Shown: positions 1 through 8,891, counted from the first letter of the stretch. The stretch is 31,628 nt of DNA from VAZQ01 sp035693615 (GCA_035693615.1 DASSGH010000069.1:1-31628); one strand, 5' to 3'. Numbers and translations: made by a program. Notes: generated by a model not told the origin, from the letters alone.

Positions 1-856
1 CGGCGACTTCGGCGATCCTGCGGCGGATCGGCCTTGCGCGCGGATGCAAGGCAAATTTGGGGATGGTTGCGCCGATGGTGAGCACGCAGACCGCCGGGCC
101 GCGCCGGGGGAAATCCGCGTCGCGCGCCAGCGCGCGAACAATGATGTCGAGCACCAGCATCGCGCCGAGGCTGTGGCCGACGATCACAATCTCGTCCAGC
201 GCCGCATCGCGCGTCCGCGCCAGCAAGGCTTCGGCAAAAAGCTCGAGTCGCGCATCGATGTCCAGGCGCTCGCCGTGAATGTAGGCGTGGGCGCAGATCC
301 AATCGTCCAACAGTTGCTCGACGCGCCAGCGCCGGCCGGGCCATCGCATCAGCAGGAGAAAGACGGCAATGGCGAGCGGCACGCCGAGCGCCGCGGCGGC
401 GACACCGTCGAGGCCGAGAAAGCCGGTTGCCAGGCGCGCGACAATCCATCCGGCGACGGCGAACAGCACAACTGAAAAGATCGGAAACAGGAAAAAGATC
501 GCATAGCGCTGATTCGCATAGATGTAGCGAAACATCGTACCGGTCACGATGAGGTCGCAATACGCGAACGCCGCTTTGAGAAGCCGTAGTGCAAGCGGCC
601 TTTTGAAATCCGCGCGCACGATGTCGTCCCATAAGAGCGCTTCGTGCACCGCCTCGACCTGCCAGTTCGGGCCGCGCGAGCGCACCGTCCACCAAGCCCG
701 GCACTTGTCGCCCGCCTGCTCCAACGCAGAGACGCTTGCGTCGATGTTCCAAGTCCGCCGGAAAACATCGAGCTGACGCGTGAACCGGCGGTACAGCCTG
801 TCGGCATCCATCGGGTCGTAACCCGCCACGTGGTAGACATGTCGACGCCGCACCAT
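1..856 (-). CDS. Membrane-anchored alpha/beta serine hydrolase, 3' end cut by window edge
   Basis: The frame is open from an ATG at 856 to the left edge, giving about 285 residues with the C-terminus missing. The N-terminus has an HVAGYDPMDADR stretch resembling the oxyanion side of alpha/beta hydrolases. Residues about 105-150 form two hydrophobic segments (around YAIFFLFPIFSVV and GVPLAIAVFLLL). A nucleophile elbow, VGHSLGAM, follows with Ser229. It is therefore probably a lipase- or esterase-like membrane hydrolase. The catalytic Asp and His cannot be assigned because the end is missing. It starts 13 bp after the VOC dioxygenase stop, so it is likely the last visible gene of the long minus-strand unit. 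Its substrate is unknown; a ring-cleavage ester or lactone would fit but is only a guess. Confidence 0.72.
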   Translation of the reverse strand, partial: MVRRRHVYHVAGYDPMDADRLYRRFTRQLDVFRRTWNIDASVSALEQAGDKCRAWWTVRSRGPNWQVEAVHEALLWDDIVRADFKRPLALRLLKAAFAYCDLIVTGTMFRYIYANQRYAIFFLFPIFSVVLFAVAGWIVARLATGFLGLDGVAAAALGVPLAIAVFLLLMRWPGRRWRVEQLLDDWICAHAYIHGERLDIDARLELFAEALLARTRDAALDEIVIVGHSLGAMLVLDIIVRALARDADFPRRGPAVCVLTIGATIPKFALHPRARPIRRRIAEVA

Positions 857-868
857 GCTGGCGACCGC

Positions 869-1753
869 CTATTTCATCATCTCGTCCGGCGGCATGACGC
901 CCCACAGATTCGCGGCCGACGGATCCTTGGGCCACACCTTCGGTTTCTGCGGGCGATCGCGGTGCCAAGGTCGCGGCTCGAAGTAGCCGAGCTCCTCGTT
1001 GACTTGGTCGAGTTCGGCGAACAGCTCGGTGATCAAGCCGTTGGGAGCGCGATGATAGGCGAAGAGGTTATGGCCGATGCCGTGACGCCCGGGCCCCCAG
1101 AGCAGCTTGTAGCCGTTGAGGCTGAGAAAGTCACAGGCGGTCTGCAGGTGGGACCAATCGCGCAACTCGAATGCGGTGTGAAAATGCCGGTTGGCATCGA
1201 TCTGCATCAGGTTGATCGTGTGGTGGTCGCGACCGCAGCGCAGGAAGGAGAAGAAATCCCCCATCCAATCGGACTCGCGAAAGCCGAGCACGTCGCAATA
1301 GAACTTGGTGACTCGCTTGACGTCGGTAACAAAGAAAGCGACGTGACCCAACTTGTGCGGAACGATGCCCTTGGTCGGGAAGCGTTGGCCGGAGAACGCG
1401 TCCCGCTTGAACACCTCCATCACCGTCCCCTTCGGGTCCTCGAAGGTGACCATGTCCGAAATCGTGGGTTCGGCGTCCTTGCGCCGCTCGGTTTTAATGC
1501 CGTGGGCCTGAACCTGTTTCTCGAACGCGCCGAGGTCTTCCTCGGGCGCAATCTGGAAGCCGAGGCGCATGCATCTCGCCTGCGACCCCTTGCGCAAAAC
1601 TACCGAATGATGGTCAACCGTCGATGCGAGATAGACGGCGTCTTTGCCTTTGTCGGTCTGCGTGAGGCCGATGACCTCGGTGTAGTACTCGGTTTGCTTG
1701 TCCACGTCGGGCATTTCGTAGACCGCGTGGGCGATTTTTTTAACGCTGATCAT
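869..1753 (-). CDS. Two-domain VOC (type I extradiol) ring-cleavage dioxygenase
   Basis: This 294-residue protein has two vicinal-oxygen-chelate domains, about 1-120 and 132-290, the usual size of type I extradiol dioxygenases such as BphC and XylE. Domain 2 carries the expected iron ligands: His137 (KLGHVAFF), His192 (HFHTAFEL) and Glu243 (LITELFAE). Second-sphere histidines are at 177/178 (RDHHTI) and 228 (GIGHNLF). These residues argue for a working Fe(II) ring-cleaving enzyme acting on a catechol-like substrate in the cytoplasm. The ATG at 1753 is chosen because GGAGG lies 6 bases upstream; longer in-frame translation only runs through the neighbouring reductase gene. It lies 29 bp after that reductase and 13 bp before the hydrolase. 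The natural substrate cannot be read from the sequence. Confidence 0.88.
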   Translation of the reverse strand: MISVKKIAHAVYEMPDVDKQTEYYTEVIGLTQTDKGKDAVYLASTVDHHSVVLRKGSQARCMRLGFQIAPEEDLGAFEKQVQAHGIKTERRKDAEPTISDMVTFEDPKGTVMEVFKRDAFSGQRFPTKGIVPHKLGHVAFFVTDVKRVTKFYCDVLGFRESDWMGDFFSFLRCGRDHHTINLMQIDANRHFHTAFELRDWSHLQTACDFLSLNGYKLLWGPGRHGIGHNLFAYHRAPNGLITELFAELDQVNEELGYFEPRPWHRDRPQKPKVWPKDPSAANLWGVMPPDEMMK

Positions 1754-1782
1754 GCCGGCCTCCGTGAGTGCTAGTTGTCCAT

Positions 1783-2667
1783 TCAACGCGCGGGCTTCGA
1801 ACGCGGCAACGCAGTGATGACATCCACCATCGCGGCAACATCCTTCTTGCCTAAGCCCATGTCCATGAACTTGTCGTAGAGCTCGACCGCGCGGTCGAGG
1901 AGCGGCGTGGCGACGCCGACGTCGTCGGCGAAATCGCCGATCATGTCGAAATAGTGTGCCAAGGTCGGCACCGTGCCCTGCGCGGGAAGGAACCGTCGCT
2001 GCGCCATCCACGGCGCGCGAATGCCGAACTGGGTCGAGCCGCCGCTGCCAGTAGCGACCGCCTTGATCATGAGGTCGACGTCGACGCCGGCTTTGAGGCC
2101 GAGCGCCATGGCTTCCGCTGTCGCGGCGATGTGGATGGCGACCAGCAGATTGTTGATGAGCTTCACTCGGCTGGCGGCGCCGAACGGCCCGAAATAGAGG
2201 CAGGAATCGGCGAACCCGCGGACGAAACGCTCGGCCTTCGCGCACGCCTCCTCATCGCCGGCTAGATAGATTACGGCTTTGCGCGCCGACACCATTCCCG
2301 GCGTTCCGCTGACCTCGCCGTCGAGGAAGATAGCCCCCTTTGCCGCCAGAGGGCCGACGTGGCGCTCCTTGTCCGGCACGGGATGGGAGCCGAGCTCGAC
2401 GATGATCTGTCCCGGTCGCGCGGATTTGATCAGCCCATTCGGGCCGTGCACCACCTCCTCGAGCGCTTGCGAGGACGGCAGGCAGGAGAACACGATGTCC
2501 GTCTCGGCGCCGATCTCGGCCGGGGAGCCTGCCGCGACACCGCCGATTTTCTCGAACTCGGCGAGCGAGCTGCGGCGATAGCCGAGCACGCGGTAGCCGC
2601 CCTTGATCAGGTTTTCCGCAACCGGCAGCCCGATCTTGCCGACGCCGATGAAGCCGACCGTCTGCAT
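1783..2667 (-). CDS. NAD(P)-dependent 3-hydroxyisobutyrate dehydrogenase-family reductase
   Basis: This 294-residue cytoplasmic protein of the beta-hydroxyacid dehydrogenase family opens with a Rossmann motif, GFIGVGKIGLP (residues 5-15). Its substrate-binding loop is DGEVSGTPG (about 117-125), close to the family's D-A-P-V-S-G-G. The catalytic lysine is Lys169 (RVKLINN), followed by the conserved asparagines. The length is normal for 3-hydroxyisobutyrate or tartronate-semialdehyde reductases. Family members oxidise or reduce short beta-hydroxy acids and their semialdehydes. In this operon of oxygenases it could act on a small acid formed after ring cleavage, but that is inference. ATG at 2667 follows an AAAGG-type ribosome site. 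Confidence 0.87.
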   Translation of the reverse strand: MQTVGFIGVGKIGLPVAENLIKGGYRVLGYRRSSLAEFEKIGGVAAGSPAEIGAETDIVFSCLPSSQALEEVVHGPNGLIKSARPGQIIVELGSHPVPDKERHVGPLAAKGAIFLDGEVSGTPGMVSARKAVIYLAGDEEACAKAERFVRGFADSCLYFGPFGAASRVKLINNLLVAIHIAATAEAMALGLKAGVDVDLMIKAVATGSGGSTQFGIRAPWMAQRRFLPAQGTVPTLAHYFDMIGDFADDVGVATPLLDRAVELYDKFMDMGLGKKDVAAMVDVITALPRSKPAR

Positions 2668-2703
2668 GCTCTAACCTTTCGCTACGCCCGCAGCGCCGTG
2701 CCC

Positions 2704-3078
2704 TTACGCCAGCTCGAGCGACTGGTCGGAGAGGTTGACCTTGATGCCGAGCGAGCCCTCCATCACCGTCCATTCCCGCAGTTCGAAGCTGCGCAGTCCG
2801 TGCACGACGAAAGGATCGGCTTCGGCGATCTCGCGCGCCGCTTGCGCGCTGGCGGCCCGCACGATCGTTAGACCGTCGCCGCGCATTTGGCCGTCGGCTG
2901 CCGCGAGCGGACCCGACGCGAACAGCACGCCCTTTTTCTCCAAGGCGATCATGTATTCGAGATGCCGCGGCAAATGCTTCTCGATCTGTTCGGCAGCCGC
3001 GCCGCCTTTGGACAAAACGACGTAGAGCTTCTTGCGAAGCATGCTCTTGGTGAGCTCGCGGATACGCTCTTGCGTCAC
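2704..3078 (-). CDS. YciI-like (YCII domain) protein, GTG start
   Basis: This 124-residue protein has the ferredoxin-like alpha+beta YCII fold. It carries the conserved histidine (His39, in LPRHLEYM) and aspartate (Asp88, in EADPFVVHGL) that form the putative active-site pair. The C-terminal pattern DPF-x(3)-GL-x(4)-LREW is typical of the family. GTG at 3078 is preferred because AAGGAG sits 6 bases upstream and the nearby ATG runs straight into a stop. YCII relatives include TftG, which acts on a chlorinated hydroxyquinone, so a small isomerase or lyase role on a ring-cleavage or quinone intermediate is possible. The family is mostly uncharacterised. It lies between the molybdenum hydroxylase and the reductase in the same direction. 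Confidence 0.8.
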   Translation of the reverse strand: MTQERIRELTKSMLRKKLYVVLSKGGAAAEQIEKHLPRHLEYMIALEKKGVLFASGPLAAADGQMRGDGLTIVRAASAQAAREIAEADPFVVHGLRSFELREWTVMEGSLGIKVNLSDQSLELA

Positions 3079-3250
3079 GGCATACTCCTTCGCCCCCAGG
3101 CCGCCTTGTCGCGCATTGCTGGCGCCTGTCGCGGCTGCGAGCATGACGAGGTGACGGGCGGCGATCAAGCGCTTATGCGCCGTCGGTACGGCTTCGTAAT
3201 GCTTTCCTCGCCAACAGCACGCCGTCCTGCCGCCATCCCCCCTGATGGTG

Positions 3251-5635
3251 TCAAGGCGATTTCCGCTGCGCCTGCCGGATGCGGCGCCACACCTGCTCCG
3301 ATGTGAGCGGCATGTCGAGGTCGGTGACGCCGAGCGGCGCGATCGCATCGAGCGCCGCACTAATCACTGCGGCGGGCGCGCCGATGGCGCCCGCTTCCCC
3401 GCAACCCTTGGCGCCGAGCGGGTTGTGGGTACAGGGTTGGCTTTCGTCACACTCCGTGACGAAGCTCGGCAGATCGTCCGCCCGTGCCAGCGCGTAGTCC
3501 ATGAACGACCCGCACAGCGGCTGGCCGCCGTCGTCATAGGCGCAACGCTCGAGCAGCGCCTGGCCGAGCCCCTGGGCGAGACCGCCGTGGACCTGGGCTT
3601 CGACGATCATCGGGTTGATCACCGTGCCGATATCATCGACTGCCCAAAAACCGATGATCTCCAGCCGCCCGGTCTCCGGATCGATCTCAAGCTCGCAAAC
3701 ATGCGCGCCGTTGCTGAAGGCGAAGCTCGGCGGATCGTAGACTGCGGTCTCCTGCAAACCCGGCTCCAGCGTCTCGAGCGGAAAGTTGTGCGGCACATAG
3801 GCCGCCTGCGCGACCGTTGCGAAGGGTACGCGCCGGTCGGTCCCGGCGATGACGAATGCACCGTCGCCGAAATCGACGTCGCCCGCGGCCGCCTCGAGCA
3901 GATGGGCCGCGATCAGCTTGCCCTTGGCGATGATCTTGTCGGCGGCGCGATCGAGCGCACATCCGCCGACCGCGATCGAGCGCGAGCCGAACGTGCCGGT
4001 GCCGTGCGGCACCGCGTCGGTATCGCCCTCGATCACCTCGATCTTTTCGACCGGCACGCCAAGCCTCGCCGAGAGGATCTGAGCAAAAGTGGTGGCATGG
4101 CCTTGGCCGTGGTTGTGGGTTCCCAGCATCGCCCGCACGGCGCCATCGGGCTCGACGCGGATGGATGCCGCTTCATAGAAACCGACGCGGGCGCCGAGCG
4201 CGCCGGCAAATCGCGACGGCGCGACCCCCGAGGATTCGACGTAGCATGCCATGCCGATGCCGCGCAGCCGTCCGCGCCCATTGGCTTGGCTGCGGCGCTC
4301 GTCGAAATGATCGTAGTCGGCGAGCGTGAGCGCGCGGGCGAGGATTTTCGGGAAGTCGCCGCAGTCGTAGGTGGGGCCGATCGGTGTCTTGTACGGCATG
4401 GCGCTCGGCGGAATGAGGTTGCGCCGGCGGACTTCCGCCCGGTCGATGCCGAGTTGTAGCGCTGCGCGATCGGAAAGCCGTTCCAGGACGTAGCAGGCCT
4501 CTGGCCTGCCGGCGCCGCGGAAGGCGTCGGTCGGCGTCGTATTGGTGAACACGCCGGTGACATCCACGAGGATCGCGGGGGTGCGGTAGCCCCCCGCCAA
4601 CAGCGCGCTGTAGATCGCGCTCGGAATGGCGGCCCCGAAGGTGGAGACGTAGGCGCCGAGGTTGGCGAAGGTCTCGACATGAAGCGCGAGGAAACGCCCG
4701 TCCGCATCGAGCGCGAGCTCCGCGTGGGTGAGGTGGTCGCGGGCCTGATTGTCCGCCACAAAGCTTTCCGCTCTGCTCGCGGCCCAGCACACGGGCCGGC
4801 GCAGGCGTCGCGCCGCCCAGGTGATGATCCCCTCCTCCGGATACGCTTTCCCCTTGTAGCCGAAGCCGCCGCCCACGTCCGGCGAGATGACACGCAGCGC
4901 GCTCTCGGAAATGCCGAGCTGCTCGGTGACTTGGCGACGGATGTGATGCGGAGCCTGCGTGGAGGTGTAGAGCGTGAGCTTTTCGCCCTGCGGCTCGGCC
5001 AGCACCGCGCGCGGTTCGATCGCCGCGCCGGCCAGACGGTTGTTGACGAGATCGATTGCAACAACGTGGGCGGCGCCGCCGAAGGCTGCCCGTACGGCCG
5101 TCTCGTCGCCGCGCGTCCAGCGAAAGCAAACGTTGCCGGGCGCGCACGCGTGGAGCTGCGGCGCAGGGGCTGCCTGCGCCGCGCGCGCATCGGTGACGGC
5201 AGCGAGCGTCGCGTAGTCCACCTCGACACGCTCGGCGGCGTCGAGCGCCTGCGCCAAAGTTTCGGCGATGACCGCCGCGACCGGCTCTCCGACGTGGCGC
5301 ACCTTTTCGCGTGCCAGGGCAAAACGCGGCGGCTCGGCCATGGGCGATCCATCGCGCGAGCGGATCACCCACAGCGGCCGCATCGGGGCCACGCCGTCGG
5401 CCGCCATGTCGGCGCCGGTCAGCACCGCGACGACGCCGGACGAGCCGAGCGCAGCCGACATGTCGATCCGGCGAATGGCCGCATGCGCGTGCGGCGAGCG
5501 AACGAGGGCGCAGGCGAGCGCACCCGAGCGATCGATATCGGCGACGAACCGTCCGCGGCCGGTGAGAAAGCGCCGATCCTCGACGCGACGCAGCGGGACG
5601 CCAATTCCTTGGTTGTTGTGCACGTTAGAACGCAT
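3251..5635 (-). CDS. Xanthine dehydrogenase/CoxL-family molybdopterin-binding large subunit
   Basis: This 794-residue catalytic subunit belongs to the molybdenum hydroxylase family, which hydroxylates aldehydes or N-heteroaromatic rings with water. The aldehyde-oxidase a/b-hammerhead domain covers about residues 15-140 and the molybdopterin-binding domain about 160-780. Visible family motifs are GGGFGYKG (255-262), AFRGAGRPEA (371-380, the form II CoxL signature in its F variant), NHGQGHATTF (508-517) and GAKGCGEAGA (741-750) with the catalytic glutamate Glu747. ATG at 5635 is chosen because homology begins there (VPLRRVEDRRFLTG). A GTG at 5716 is possible but adds 27 residues with no family resemblance. 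No iron-sulphur small subunit or FAD medium subunit is encoded nearby, which is unusual. Confidence 0.9.
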   Translation of the reverse strand: MRSNVHNNQGIGVPLRRVEDRRFLTGRGRFVADIDRSGALACALVRSPHAHAAIRRIDMSAALGSSGVVAVLTGADMAADGVAPMRPLWVIRSRDGSPMAEPPRFALAREKVRHVGEPVAAVIAETLAQALDAAERVEVDYATLAAVTDARAAQAAPAPQLHACAPGNVCFRWTRGDETAVRAAFGGAAHVVAIDLVNNRLAGAAIEPRAVLAEPQGEKLTLYTSTQAPHHIRRQVTEQLGISESALRVISPDVGGGFGYKGKAYPEEGIITWAARRLRRPVCWAASRAESFVADNQARDHLTHAELALDADGRFLALHVETFANLGAYVSTFGAAIPSAIYSALLAGGYRTPAILVDVTGVFTNTTPTDAFRGAGRPEACYVLERLSDRAALQLGIDRAEVRRRNLIPPSAMPYKTPIGPTYDCGDFPKILARALTLADYDHFDERRSQANGRGRLRGIGMACYVESSGVAPSRFAGALGARVGFYEAASIRVEPDGAVRAMLGTHNHGQGHATTFAQILSARLGVPVEKIEVIEGDTDAVPHGTGTFGSRSIAVGGCALDRAADKIIAKGKLIAAHLLEAAAGDVDFGDGAFVIAGTDRRVPFATVAQAAYVPHNFPLETLEPGLQETAVYDPPSFAFSNGAHVCELEIDPETGRLEIIGFWAVDDIGTVINPMIVEAQVHGGLAQGLGQALLERCAYDDGGQPLCGSFMDYALARADDLPSFVTECDESQPCTHNPLGAKGCGEAGAIGAPAAVISAALDAIAPLGVTDLDMPLTSEQVWRRIRQAQRKSP

Positions 5636-5726
5636 CGTGCCGTTTGCTAGGATGGGTTGCGCGCTATCGATGTCATGACTCGCCCCCGGCCCGGCGCGTG
5701 CGCTGATTCCAACCACGCGCTGAGGT

Positions 5727-6755
5727 CTACTCCATTTCCTCCCGCACCAAGTCGAGGCGCTCGAACGCCGACTTGTCCGTCACCATGAAAAGATCGGCGT
5801 GGCGGCCGCGCGCCTCGTGGCGCGCCCAGGTCCAGTGCGGGATGGTGAAGACGTCATGTTGGGACCATTCGAAGGTTGCTTCGCCGATGCTCGAGCGTCC
5901 TTCGCCCGCGACGACCAGGCACACCACGTTATAGGTCGCGCGTTTCCTGCGCGTGGCGGTGCCCTTGTCCAGGCGGGCGGCGTAGCAGTCGAGCGTCGGC
6001 ATGACGGCGCCGCCGGTCGCCGGATTGACGTAGCGGACCACGCGCAGACCGTCGGCTCCGATTGGCGCGGCGGCAATGAGCCGGCGCGTCGCCTCGCCGG
6101 GATAGCGGTATTTCGGCGAGTGCGCCGCGCTTGCCTCCACGCCATGCGCGCGCAGGCCGGCCTCGGCCCACAAGCTCTCCTCACCCGCGTCGACCTGCCA
6201 GAACTGGTTGTTGCGCGGGTCTCCGGGCTCGAAGAAGTGCGCGTCGAGCGCGCGGATGAGCGGCATATTGGCTGCGTCGAACCAGATGATGCGCTGATCG
6301 CTTTCGTTGATATGGCCGTGCCAGACCATCGGCGGAGTTAAGATCAAGTCGCCGGCCTTCATCTCGCAGCGCCGGCCGTCGACGATGGTGACCGCGCCTT
6401 CCGCGCGCGTGGCGAAGCGGATCGCCGCGCCGGTGTGGCGATGCGGCCGGGCGCGCTCCCCGGGATCGAGCACGGTGAAGGCAGCGAGTAGCGTGCTCGT
6501 CGTGGTCGTTTCCGTTCCGAACGCCGGATGTGCCATGATCAACGCGCGACGTTCGATGTCGTTGATCGACACCTCCGCGACAGAGCGGTGGAGCATCGGT
6601 TCGACGTCACGCCAGCGCCAGAAGAACGGCGCGTCCGGCGCTTGCGGCCGCACCGGCGTGATCCGCTGGTAGCGATCCCAGAGGGGATGCAGGTGCTTTG
6701 CTTCAAGCTCGGATACGAAGGCGCTCCCCTGCTTTCCCATCACTGCTTGGGTCAT
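5727..6755 (-). CDS. Gentisate 1,2-dioxygenase-like bicupin
   Basis: This 342-residue cupin matches the length and layout of gentisate, salicylate and 1-hydroxy-2-naphthoate dioxygenases, which are Fe(II) enzymes that split rings next to a carboxylate. The N-terminal cupin carries the iron site: RPHRHTGAAIRF (His105, His107) and TPPMVWHGHIN (His146, with His148 nearby). The C-terminal cupin (about 240-330) lacks a clear metal triad, as is common in the family. ATG at 6755 has GGAGGG just upstream; an upstream ATG at 6773 lacks this. If the divergent ligase and fused hydroxylase make gentisyl-CoA, this enzyme could cleave free gentisate after thioester hydrolysis. That link is inference. Confidence 0.88.
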   Translation of the reverse strand: MTQAVMGKQGSAFVSELEAKHLHPLWDRYQRITPVRPQAPDAPFFWRWRDVEPMLHRSVAEVSINDIERRALIMAHPAFGTETTTTSTLLAAFTVLDPGERARPHRHTGAAIRFATRAEGAVTIVDGRRCEMKAGDLILTPPMVWHGHINESDQRIIWFDAANMPLIRALDAHFFEPGDPRNNQFWQVDAGEESLWAEAGLRAHGVEASAAHSPKYRYPGEATRRLIAAAPIGADGLRVVRYVNPATGGAVMPTLDCYAARLDKGTATRRKRATYNVVCLVVAGEGRSSIGEATFEWSQHDVFTIPHWTWARHEARGRHADLFMVTDKSAFERLDLVREEME

Positions 6756-6783
6756 TGATCCCTCCGCGAGCATGGTGCGCTGA

Positions 6784-6829
6784 CTCTCCCCCCGCTCGTC
6801 CCCGACTCTGCTCCCGGCTGGGGGGAGAG
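6784..6829. repeat. Intergenic hairpin, 10-bp perfect stem
   Basis: CTCTCCCCCC (6784-6793) pairs exactly with GGGGGGAGAG (6820-6829) around a 26-base loop. It lies between the ABC binding-protein stop and the cupin dioxygenase start. It has no U-run, so it is more likely an RNA-stabilising or REP-like hairpin than a simple terminator. Binding-protein transcripts in ABC operons often end in such stems (general knowledge). Confidence 0.65.
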
Positions 6830-6834
6830 GTCAC

Positions 6835-7770
6835 TCACGTCTTCGGCAACTTCGCATCGACATTCGCGCCGTCGATGATCACGTGCTTGATGAAGACCCG
6901 CGGCTCGACCTTGTCGCCCTTGAGAAACGCGGCGAGCACGTCAACGCCGAGCCGGCCCCATTCCCCGGGATTGAGCTCGACCGTCATTGCGAGATTTTCC
7001 TCCTTCACGGCCCGCAGCGCCGGCGGCACGCCGTTCATGCCGGTCACCAACGTCTTGCCTTTGCGGTTCGCGGCATTGACCGCCTGCATGGCACCGAGTG
7101 CCACGTCGTCGTTGGCAGTGTAGATCGCGGTGAGATCGGGATGGGCAACCAGCACGTCTTCCGCCTGCTTGACGCCGCGTTCGCGCGTGAGCGGGCCGTC
7201 GGAACGGAACACAATCTCAATGCCGGGGTATTTCGCCATCACCTCGCTGTACCCGTCGCCGAGATTCCTGAACGTCGGCGCGCCGCTTGGTCCCATCAGC
7301 AAAGCGACCTTACCCTTGCCGCCGAGCCTGCGCGCCGTCCACTCGGCAATGTCGCGGCCTATCTGTTTCTCATCCATGGCCACATGGATGGTCTGATTGG
7401 GCGATGTGGAGCCGCGTGCGACGGAGACGATGGGGATCTTGGCGGCGGCCGCCGCATCATAGGCGGCGTTCACCCCCACGGCGTCGATCGGCGAGATGAG
7501 GATACCCTTGACGCCGCGGGCAATGAGATCTTGCACGCCGTTGATCTGCTTCAGCTTGTCCTCGTTGGCCGACACCGTGGCGACGTCCCAGCCGAGCTCC
7601 TGAGCACGGCCACGGATGCCGCGCAGCATGGCGATATAGAAGGGATTGTCGTCCTGCGCGAGCGATACGCCGATGGTGACGTTCTGCTGAGCCGTCGCCG
7701 GCGCCCCTACTGCCAGCGCAGCCGGTACTATCAACGCGGCGGCAAGCGCCGCCATGCGAGCCTTGAACAT
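6835..7770 (-). CDS. Sugar-type (RbsB-like) ABC transporter substrate-binding protein
   Basis: This 311-residue periplasmic protein has a Sec signal peptide (residues 1-27, likely cut after ATA before QQN). It continues with the type I periplasmic binding fold of the ribose/xylose group: VTIGVSLAQDDNPFY, then GVKGILISPIDAVG, then ATANDDVALGAM-like hinge strands (IYTANDDVALGA). GGAGG lies 8 bases before the ATG at 7770. The permease and the double ATPase follow the same RbsABC pattern, so the three genes form one importer. The ligand is not deducible. The position among ring-cleavage genes suggests an aromatic or heterocyclic acid or a conjugate rather than a free sugar. Confidence 0.9.
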   Translation of the reverse strand: MFKARMAALAAALIVPAALAVGAPATAQQNVTIGVSLAQDDNPFYIAMLRGIRGRAQELGWDVATVSANEDKLKQINGVQDLIARGVKGILISPIDAVGVNAAYDAAAAAKIPIVSVARGSTSPNQTIHVAMDEKQIGRDIAEWTARRLGGKGKVALLMGPSGAPTFRNLGDGYSEVMAKYPGIEIVFRSDGPLTRERGVKQAEDVLVAHPDLTAIYTANDDVALGAMQAVNAANRKGKTLVTGMNGVPPALRAVKEENLAMTVELNPGEWGRLGVDVLAAFLKGDKVEPRVFIKHVIIDGANVDAKLPKT

Positions 7771-7842
7771 GCGAATTCCTCCATGCCAGCGCGTCGGATC
7801 CGGCTTCCGGCGGCTTTGGTCAGCCGCCTTCCTCGGCGCTGA

Positions 7843-8832
7843 TTACTGACTACTCGCCCGGTGAGAGCGTAGCCTTTCGGCGGCGGCGGCGGCAATGATC
7901 ACAGCGCCCACCGCCACGCGCTGCCAATAGGAATCGACGTTGAGGAGGTTGAGCGCGTTGCCCAGCACGATCATGATGAAGACCCCGATGACGCTCTTAT
8001 AGAGGGTCCCCTCGCCGCCCTGCAGCGACGCCCCGCCCAGGACCACCGCCGCGATGGCGGTCAACTCGTAGAATTCGCCGGCGGTGGGCTGACCGGATTG
8101 CAGGCGGGCGGCAAGCATCACGCCTGCAACCCCGGCGAGCCCTCCGCACCACACGTAGGTTGAGGCTATCACTCGCCGCACCGCCACGCCCGAGAGATAG
8201 GCCGCTTCCCGCCCCCCGCCGGTGGCGTAGATGCGCCGCCCGTAGGGGGTCGCGTGCATCACGAAGGACAAGACAGCCAGCAGCACGGCCGGAATCCAAA
8301 CCAGATAGTGGATGCCGAGAAAGCGGCCGGAGCCGAAGGCGACAAACTCGCTAGGCAGACCCGACTCGCCGCTGACGGGCGCACCGCCGGTGATGAGAAA
8401 GACGACGCCGCGAACCAGAACCATGGTGCCGAGCGTGGTGATGAAGGGATTGACGTTGAGAAACGCGATCACAACGCCGTTGGCGAGCCCGACCGCGGCG
8501 CCGGCGAGGATGCCGGCGGCGACGCCGGCTGCAATCCCGGCTTCCAGCATGACCATGCCGGCCACGCAGCCGGACAGCGCGGCAGTCGAACCGACCGAGA
8601 GATCGAAGCCGCCGCCGACGATGACAAAGGTCATGCCCATGGCAATCACCGCCATGATCGAGGACTGCACCAGGATATTCGTGAGATTGAACGGGGAGAG
8701 AAAACGGTTGGTGAGCACTGCGGTCGCCGCGCACAGGAGGATGAGCGAGAGCAGCGGCATCTGGCCCGCGAGATTCCAAGTGTTCAACGTCCTCTTCATG
8801 CGTGGATCAAAGCGCAAAGATAATTTCGTCAT
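7843..8832 (-). CDS. RbsC-like ABC transporter permease
   Basis: This 329-residue inner-membrane permease has eight or more hydrophobic segments between about residues 15 and 320. The family motif region GMTFVIVGGGFDLSVGS sits near residues 65-82, and the coupling-helix region AAVVLGGASLQGGEGT near 255. ATG at 8832 is chosen because an AGGCAGGGC stretch precedes it; the frame opens further upstream only with a TTG codon. It lies 72 bp before the binding-protein gene and 59 bp after the ATPase gene, completing an RbsABC-type importer. Presumably one polypeptide forms a homodimeric channel, as in this family. Confidence 0.9.
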   Translation of the reverse strand: MTKLSLRFDPRMKRTLNTWNLAGQMPLLSLILLCAATAVLTNRFLSPFNLTNILVQSSIMAVIAMGMTFVIVGGGFDLSVGSTAALSGCVAGMVMLEAGIAAGVAAGILAGAAVGLANGVVIAFLNVNPFITTLGTMVLVRGVVFLITGGAPVSGESGLPSEFVAFGSGRFLGIHYLVWIPAVLLAVLSFVMHATPYGRRIYATGGGREAAYLSGVAVRRVIASTYVWCGGLAGVAGVMLAARLQSGQPTAGEFYELTAIAAVVLGGASLQGGEGTLYKSVIGVFIMIVLGNALNLLNVDSYWQRVAVGAVIIAAAAAERLRSHRASSQ

Positions 8833-8891
8833 GCCCTGCCTTGGGCTCCCGTGTTGATCTGACAAGATGTGGACGGCTTCTATATGTCATC

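Noticed and set aside
44..475. Plus-strand open frame over the hydrolase
   Set aside because: It has arginine/alanine-rich composition with no recognisable domain. The minus strand carries a coherent hydrolase with membrane segments and GHSLG.
544..840. Minus-strand 98-residue frame near the hydrolase start
   Set aside because: It is a shifted frame inside the hydrolase gene. The true frame begins at 856 and continues to the left edge.
644..1774. Long plus-strand frame opposite the VOC dioxygenase
   Set aside because: Long antisense frames are expected in GC-rich DNA. It has no motif, and the opposite strand has a complete enzyme.
1754..2245. In-frame upstream extension of the VOC dioxygenase to about 458 residues
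   Set aside because: The extra part is an out-of-frame reading of the reductase gene on the same strand, rich in arginine. A good ribosome site and the VOC homology both place the start at 1753.
5636..5716. GTG start giving a longer molybdenum hydroxylase subunit
   Set aside because: The added 27 residues show no family resemblance and the ribosome site is poorly spaced. It is kept only as an alternative.
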